This document shows positions 57,913 through 64,000 of a DNA stretch of 64,000 nt, piece by piece. Location: positions 426,501 to 490,500 of the forward strand of contig CALNXK010000043.1 in NCBI GenBank assembly GCA_942486035.1, given 5' to 3'. Below the pieces are notes generated by a model. That model worked only from the letters and a program-made list of their open reading frames with translations, was not told the DNA's origin and did not search any database. This DNA comes from Porites lobata. Taxonomy: Eukaryota > Cnidaria > Anthozoa > Scleractinia > Poritidae. A program made the position numbers and the translations under genes. The stretch's first letter is position 1, and every line of letters starts with the position of its first letter.

Positions 57913-60900
57913 ACAGAGGGATGTTTATGATGAATCAGTGCCCCTACTTGATCAACAAGATGATTAACGTTTGTCCAAAAAAAGAGATCCCTGATTCAAC
58001 CGTTTTATAAAAGCTTAAGCGTTTGGATTTTTTAGACTGCAAGAGGTAGCCTGTAGTTAATTCAGAAGTCAATCTCGGAAATATGCGACTCAAGGGGAGG
58101 GCTGAAATTCAGGCTGTTTATTAAAGAGGTCAAACATTATCGGACGTTCCTTTAGAACAATAGTTGACTCCAAGTGGATTGTATAAGAATAGGGATTCTC
58201 CCAGATTTATTATTTTTTCTGGGCTCGGTCAGATTCCAACGTCCTCATAGATTCAACAATATAATATCTGGGCTTGGTTTTGATTCTTGTTTGCCAGCAA
58301 AATTGTGCCTTTCCACATATAACGTCCACTCAAGCTCACTTAAACAAAGACTTCGTTCCCGCCCCTCCCCGCACCACCTTCCCCAGTTTAAGCTTAAACC
58401 TTTCTAAGATTTCTAAAAACTCTTTTTTTAATTTCCACCCTCAGTTAAAGGGCTTCAAGGTTATAGCTTTTCTTTCACGTTGTCTTTCTTAGGCAGTTAA
58501 AGCAGCATCTAAAACAGCGGAGATGAAACGGGAGCGGCTACATACAGTTGAAGTCGATGATGTTCTCTTAGAGGGGGACTGGTCTTCATCCACAGAAGGT
58601 GATGATTGTAACGATGATATTCGGGGTCCTCCTACAAGAATGACTGTTTCCGATGAAAACATCTCATTTCAGGAGAATTTATTGTTTGAGAAAAAAAAGT
58701 AAATTAAATTGATACATAAAAAAACGGCATTTGAAATTGGAAAGAAAATCACACAAAGTTAATCAATTTCCTAAGGGACCAGTCATTAAGTGATTTTCTA
58801 CAAAACTTCCACGTCAGCAGATTTTTGAAAGTAAATCTCCGCGATTTGTCAAAACATTATGGATAACAGTACACTGTTACCATCTGACGTCATAGATTTT
58901 GCAGTTATACATGGCGACAATACTTGTATACTACGTACAATGCTAAATTTATTCTCATTAATTTTTCCGCGTGCTGATCTAGCAGCACTGTAAAGCTCCC
59001 GTACCAGGACACCGCGCATCTGTGCAAGTCCCTTATTTTAATAATGTTTAGAAGTTTTAAGTTAACAAATTTTTCTCTTATTCTCTAGACTTTTCGCAGA
59101 GTCACGTCCCTATAGCATCAGTAAACATAGACAGTCGAGTCATCGAACTTGAACTTGAAAAGCAACGGTTGAAGTCTGAACTGTCCTCCTCAGTAAACCA
59201 AGAAGAGTACCTCGCTTTGAAAGAGAAACTAGAGGTCGCCGAGGAAACACACTCATCTTACAAGGTTTGCTTTTTCTACCTCTGGAAGCTGTCGCCATAA
59301 CCAGCGAGAAGCTCTTCATTTCGAGTGGTGAGCGAAGCGATCTGCGCGCGAGCCCAAGAGCCCCTTGCCTCTTGCATCCCCTTTCGTGCGTGGCTCGCGC
59401 TGGACTTCTCACGATATCTACCAAATAACGCTTGCTCGTAGGCTAGTGTCGCCTCTACGCAGAAACTTTTTTACCTCTCAAAGGAACTTCTAAAGTTATT
59501 TATTAAGTCTGGTTAGCGGAGTTCAATCGATTGTATTGCTTCCTTTGGAAAGTTCCCGCTTGCATGCAGAATCCTTTAACTAGTTTGTCTCTCTTTTGTG
59601 ACAGGAAAACTATATAGCTGCCAAATGTAGGATCCAGGAGCTTGAGGAAAGGCTGGAAGTAGAAGGAAAAGACAGGTATTAGACTCGAATGCATTTGACA
59701 TTGTTAATGCATTGTTTTTCTTCGCCTGGAAAAAGATCAAAAGCTGTTCTTTGTAAAATCTTTTCCCCTTTGTCTATTCGGTTGGTAGAACCTGTTTATA
59801 GGAGCTCGGCGTAGACTCTTGGGGGTCATAAAGTTAGAAAGACACTCGTGTTTCGAGTGCGAGATTTTCTCACGAGTCGCTTCTAGGTCTCTGTTAGCGC
59901 GGTTGTTCTAAAGAGAACGCGGGAACTAGTATTTTGTGAGAATTCTATCGCATGACAAGAGAACTGCAAGATAAAACTGCTCGCTGGAACTAAATTTCCA
60001 TTTTTCTGTTAGAAAACAATTGGTCGAACAGTTAAAGAATGTCCAGGAGCAGTGTTTCCAAGAAGTTGAAGAACTTAAGGCGACTGTGTTAAGGGAACGC
60101 TCTTTAAAGACCGAATTGGCACAAGAACTTGACGTGAGAGAAAAAAGACTCCAGGAATCCACTGTAGAGATTCAAGCGCTTACGAGTTTGAAAGCAGGAC
60201 TGGAAGGGAGCCTCCAAACGAGCAACGCCCGGGCGCATGACGACAGAGCTGCCTACGAAAGAGAAATAAGTTTGAAGAAAGAGGAAGTGGATGAGTTGTG
60301 TACAAAGTTGCAAGGATTTGAGGAAGAGTTGAAGGAAAAGGCTAAGCTGATTCACGCTTTGGAAAAAGAGAGGGATCAAGTTAGAGATGAATATGAAAAA
60401 ATATTGGCAGATTTAAAAAGTGGACTGGGTAATTATTTACATAGGATGGGACAAATAACCTCTTCATATTTTGAATTATGCGAGTGCGTGTGAAAATCGC
60501 CTCTTGCGAGGAAGCTGACACGCGGAGGGAATCCTTTCCTCGCGCACGGCGATTCTCACCTGCGCTCGCTCAATTATCCCTGAGGAAAACGAGTGACTAC
60601 TTGTAGTCTGCTTTTCATTTGACCTTATACATGTCTTTATTTCTCTCTTAAGATGAAAAGATTAACAGCATGGCAGAAGATAAAGCGACAGCCGTAGCTC
60701 AGTTTCGGCTGAGGACAAACCAACTAGAGGAAGACCTCGAAAGGATGAAAGAAGAGTTTGGTAAAAAGCAGAAAGCCATGTTGGAAGAAGCGGAGAGGAA
60801 CGTCGCAAAAGTCCAAGAAGCTTGCGATGCGGACCGTGTCGCCTGGAAGAAAAAATTTGACCAACTGTCGGAAGAAGTTATGAATACAAGAACGGAGATG

Positions 60901-62901
60901 TTCGAAAACTCGAAGAGGCATTCCGAAGAGCTGATCGAGGTTCGAAGAAAAGCGAGAGAAGGAGAGGAACGGTTTGATGAAGAGGCCAGGGTAATGAGAA
61001 GCGAGAAAATGGATTTAGAGAACCAGCTTTTGAAGGCTAATAGCAATATTGCTGAGTTGGTACTAGAGACAAAACGAGCTGAGGATATGAAGAAAAAATT
61101 GGATGACGAACAAAGGAAATCCGAGGAACTGAAGATCAAATGTGATAGCTATTCTGCCCAAGCGAAAGAGTTACAAGAAAAAGTTGAACAGTTAGAAAAA
61201 GATGCCGTAAAAGAGAAAGAAAATTGGAAAAACGAGATAACGAAGGTGGAGAACGCAAACAAATCTGAAGTTAATACAATCCGAGAGGTACTGGAAAACG
61301 TGAGAAAAGATTACAGTGAGTTGGAGATGAAGCGGAAGAATGAGGTTGAGAAAATTCTCGAAGATGAGAAGAAAAGAGAAGATGAATTTACTGCGCAGAT
61401 GGAGGAAATGAGAGCTGCAAACGAAGAGAAAGGGAAAAGGATTCAAGAGCTAGAATCGTTGCTTGAAAAATCATCGAGCGAAAAGACACGGAGAGTTGAA
61501 GAATTAGAATTTTCCTTGAAAGAAGTATCGGAGGAAAATAAGGAAAAAGTTGAAGAATTGGAGGCTTTATTAAAAAGCGCGATGGACGAAAAAGAGGAAA
61601 TGGTCGGTGAAATGAAGAACTCTGAGATAAGATCGGCAAACAAGCAGGAGGAACTTGATAGGAAGATCAAAGAACTAGATGGTGCCTCGGAAGAAATGAA
61701 AGAAGCAGAGGTAGCGTTTGCCGAGCTGAGAAATCACATGGATAGACTTGAGGTCGAGAACGAACGGCTGGAAAAAGAGGCTCAAGAGGAAGCCTTGATC
61801 AACAGACGGCTTGGAACGGAGGTGCATTCCTTAGAGGCACAGTTAGCCCACGCCGTTGAACAAATACGCGAGCAAAAGATCAACCTTGAAAACAAGAAAA
61901 AAGTGGAATCGCAGAGAAGACAGACAATCGGAGGCGTAAGATCACAGATGTATCCTCGACAAGCCTTTTTAGAAGAAGACAGTTCAACTGATTCTGATGA
62001 CGGCCAACCTTTAGGACTGGAAGAGTTATCAAGCTCTATAGGAACGAGCAGGAGGGCAATATTAGGCCAAGGTGAACTCTTCAACCATTCCACTCGATCT
62101 CTCTCCAGTCTCCACTCAGCTTCTACTTCAAGTTTTAGATCTGGAGTCCAGACACGTGCCAGTCGCCGTCAAAGCGCTATATACATGCGCGGTAACACCC
62201 CTCCTGAGAAACGGACTACCAATAGCGCTGCTTACTTCATTCTTGGGGACGGAGTCGGACCGGAAATGGAACCAGATGCCGATGATGAATTCGATTGGAC
62301 CCGACTGGCCGAATTACAGCGTCGGAACGCATCGTGTCTTCCACATCTTCAGACTTCCTACCCTGTGGAAACGCAAATGGGACCGGACTTCACAGGGCAA
62401 GAAGATGCCCTCAAAAGAGGGAGAATGTCCTTGGATACTTCTATAATTAAACCTTATAACACCCGAAAGCGTAAATCTGAAGAGTCTGTATCAAAGGCAG
62501 CGATCATACATGGCTCAAGTTTGCCCAAATCAAAGTCGGCACCCAGTATCACTCCAGCAAAGCAGTCGAGGAAAAAGCGATTCAATCAAGCCGTACGAAA
62601 CACCTTTGAATCCTTGCGGTCTCGCTCAAATGAGAGTCTCTCTACTGAAGTTCAAGATCCTGAAAACGCACCGCGAAGAGAGAGCGTTGCATTCAACATC
62701 GAGATCTCGCCACCCAAAAAGACAAAGGTCGGAATCGCGAGGCGTCGAACCATCTCAAGATACACTGGGACAACTCGACTGCTCGAGAAAGATAAGAGCA
62801 AAGATTCCTTGAAAAAATCGAAGACACAGCATCTCGGGACGGGTGCGAGTGAGGAAAGGAGGCCGCTTAGACCTCGTCAGGAGAAAAGCAACGTCAAATG
62901 A
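51962..62901 (+). CDS. NUMA1: NuMA homologue (nuclear mitotic apparatus protein), about 15 exons
   Basis: Exons: 51962-51997, 52158-52249, 52401-52489, 53340-53416, 53853-54036, 54338-54486, 54956-55079, 55549-55666, 56086-56191, 57686-57829, 58493-58698, 59102-59264, 59605-59675, 60013-60428 and 60653-62901, giving about 1,407 aa. NuMA links cortical LGN/G-alpha to dynein and bundles microtubules at spindle poles. Residues 1-159 are a Hook/CH-like head (SRFLLDWINS, VLSLIISYLG, MITLLLYGATQ) as in vertebrate NuMA. Residues about 210-1080 are almost continuous coiled coil, interrupted by an acidic linker in exon 11 (LEGDWSSSTEGDDCNDD). The tail holds a Ser-rich STRSLSSLHSASTSSFRSG stretch, RRQSAIYMRGN and DWTRLAELQRRNASCLPHL, matching the LGN-binding and conserved tail segments of human NuMA, then a basic C-terminus. 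The rod is shorter than in vertebrates (about 2,100 aa total). The exon 11/12 junction is the only weak one: the frame requires an acceptor at 59100-59101 rather than the better-looking one at 59091. Confidence 0.93.
56218..56400 (+). mobile_element. tRNA-headed SINE-like repeat
   Basis: GGCAGCGTGGCCAGGCAGTTAAAGC resembles a tRNA A box region (TGGCCAGGCAGTTAAAGC) and GAGTTCAAATCCTTGACC a B box, followed by a GGCTTGCCTCCGGCCAGTTG body. It starts 27 bp after a NUMA1 exon. Confidence 0.55.
57862..57911. repeat. ATT microsatellite
   Basis: About 16 ATT triplets in the NUMA1 intron after the 57686-57829 exon. Confidence 0.85.
59300..59450. repeat. Degenerate TAGCCTGCG-like foldback repeat
   Basis: CCAGCGAGAAGCTCTTCA at the left and GCTTGCTCGTAGGCTAG at the right are a weakly inverted pair around a GC-rich core (GATCTGCGCGCGAGCC, GTGGCTCGCGCTGG). 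NUMA1 intron. Confidence 0.5.
60478..60612. repeat. 5'-truncated copy of the 28622-28841 MITE
   Basis: GCGAGTGCGTGTGAAAATCG to ACTACTTGTAGTCTGC follows the interior and right half of the 28.6-kb element (GCTCGCTCAATTATCCCTGAGGAAAA). The left terminal repeat is missing. It lies between the last two NUMA1 exons. Confidence 0.65.
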
Positions 62902-63739
62902 ATTAGCTTAGCTAAAATGATTCACGTGTCAAAGCCCATGTACACCCTTAAACTGCTATTTACACCTAGAGAACATGCAGTTCGAGTAAACGAAATTAAA
63001 TTGTACAGTGATCAGATCCAATGGGGAAATAAGAGAATAATTAATCAGTAGGACAAGAACGTGAGTGAACCATTAAACAAGTAGAGAAGAGAACTCCAAG
63101 AGTTCTCATCTGCGCACTTTCGAGGTACTTTTAGCTCGATCTCTATACAGTCGAACCGCCTGAATGCATGAATTTTAAATATAAGTTAGACTCTTTTATA
63201 TTAATTAAGTTCTTTGAATTTTTGCAAATACTATTTTTTTAAAATGTTTTGTTTTGTTTTTTCTTAACTACCGTTTTGATTCAACATGAAGTTGTTAATA
63301 ATAGTCAGCAAGACTTTTTCGTTCTTTAAATACACTACTACTGCAGTCAAATTTATGTTAAGCGTTCTAGACGCTGCGGAATCATGGCAATACTGAAGTG
63401 AAAATTTACAGTTTGGCCTTTTGCCGTAGGCTGTTCATTTTATTTACCGTTCTGTGTTCAAAATCACGAGTTTAGAAACAGTTTTAGTGAAAATATTGTG
63501 TGAAAATGTAACAAAACAGAATAACAATTGATCGTACGTGTGGTCTCCTTTACTTTCAAGACTGTGTGATTATATTTCCCTTACATCTCCTTCTCGGTGG
63601 GATCGCAAGACTGTTTTCCCTTGTGACGAAGAGATCCTCAGTCTCCGGTTGTGACGTCGTTGCTTACGTCACAGTAGATACCCGGGAGCTCAAACGGTAT
63701 TAGGGAAAATCAAGTGCGTTATCTTAAGGGGGCGGGGTT

Positions 63740-63785
63740 AGAGAGTTATCCAGTGGATAGCGTTATCTAACATTTGAACAACTGT
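63740..63785. repeat. Truncated GGATAG/CTATCC repeat, copy 3
   Basis: GAGTTATCCAGTGGATAGCG and TTTGAACAACTG match one end of the copies at 38198 and 40376. The other half is absent, cut off next to the 63785-63917 repeat. Confidence 0.6.
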
Positions 63786-63917
63786 AGCCTGTGCTACGCT
63801 CTCAGATAGTAGGCACGTCGCGAAACTCAATAGAACAAGCCAAGTGAAAATAAAACGCGCGCTATCTAGAGAAGGGGGCAGCACTTTTTACTACTCGATA
63901 GCCTACGACGCAGGCTA
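63785..63917. repeat. TAGCCTGYG-ended MITE
   Basis: TAGCCTGTGCTACG and CGACGCAGGCTA are inverted, of the family with the 5270 and 36761 elements; a clear 9-bp duplication is not seen here. Confidence 0.6.
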
Positions 63918-64000
63918 CTGTTTGACTGCATTACTAGAGACCCTTAGATTCTAAGACGAGTACGAGATTTTCTCATTACTAAGTACGGCTCGCGCGTTAA

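Larger units (their letters stand above)
62902..64000. other. NUMA1 3' flank
   Basis: Probable NUMA1 3' UTR followed by two MITE remnants at 63740-63917. No clear AATAAA directly after the stop; no further gene seen up to the window end. Confidence 0.5.

Noticed and set aside
60699..62093. Several long minus-strand open frames
   Set aside because: Antisense shadows of the Glu/Lys-rich NUMA1 coiled-coil exon.

Overview
The window is animal nuclear DNA, most likely from a stony coral or a close hexacorallian relative. The reasoning is inference: the genes are metazoan and intron-rich with short exons and GT-AG splicing, two neighbouring gene pairs are compactly head-to-head, and the introns carry dense small foldback elements, tRNA-headed SINEs and a Penelope-type retroelement fragment of kinds I associate with coral genomes. 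No prokaryotic signature is present. All gene models below were joined by hand from splice sites and reading-frame phase, so exon edges are precise where phase is continuous and are flagged where it is not.

Layout. (1) 0.3-11.1 kb, minus strand: a complete nine-exon gene for a secreted NELL/Kielin-like protein (signal peptide, thrombospondin-N/laminin-G-like domain, two von Willebrand C modules, a TIL module). (2) 11.3-14.0 kb: a 770-bp terminal-inverted-repeat element, then a 5'-truncated Penelope-like element carrying a GIY-YIG endonuclease and a hammerhead ribozyme fold. (3) 14.2-22.9 kb, minus strand: the 3' twelve exons of an unusual gene encoding coiled-coil and low-complexity segments, one Ig domain and a C-terminal Death domain; one intron is of GC-AG type. 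(4) 26.4-32.9 kb, minus strand: an arylsulfatase B-like sulfatase in seven exons. (5) 33.3-41.8 kb, plus strand: protein phosphatase methylesterase 1 (PPME1), 16 exons, head-to-head with the sulfatase across 344 bp. (6) 43.4-43.9 kb, minus: a small intronless gene for a Ser/Pro-rich basic protein of unknown function. (7) 46.5-51.6 kb, minus: LAMTOR1, six exons. (8) 52.0-62.9 kb, plus: a NuMA (NUMA1) homologue, about 15 exons, head-to-head with LAMTOR1 across 321 bp.

The genes do not form a pathway. They cover extracellular signalling (NELL-like), probable innate-immune or cell-death signalling (Ig-Death), lysosomal degradation (sulfatase), PP2A regulation (PPME1), lysosomal mTORC1 signalling (LAMTOR1) and spindle positioning (NuMA). 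NUMA1, LAMTOR1 and PPME1 lie on one human chromosome band as I recall it (11q13.4), so the right half of the window may preserve a very old gene neighbourhood. The introns and intergenic DNA hold at least four families of foldback MITEs, several nested inside each other or inside SINEs, and three show clear 9-bp target duplications typical of Mutator-like elements.
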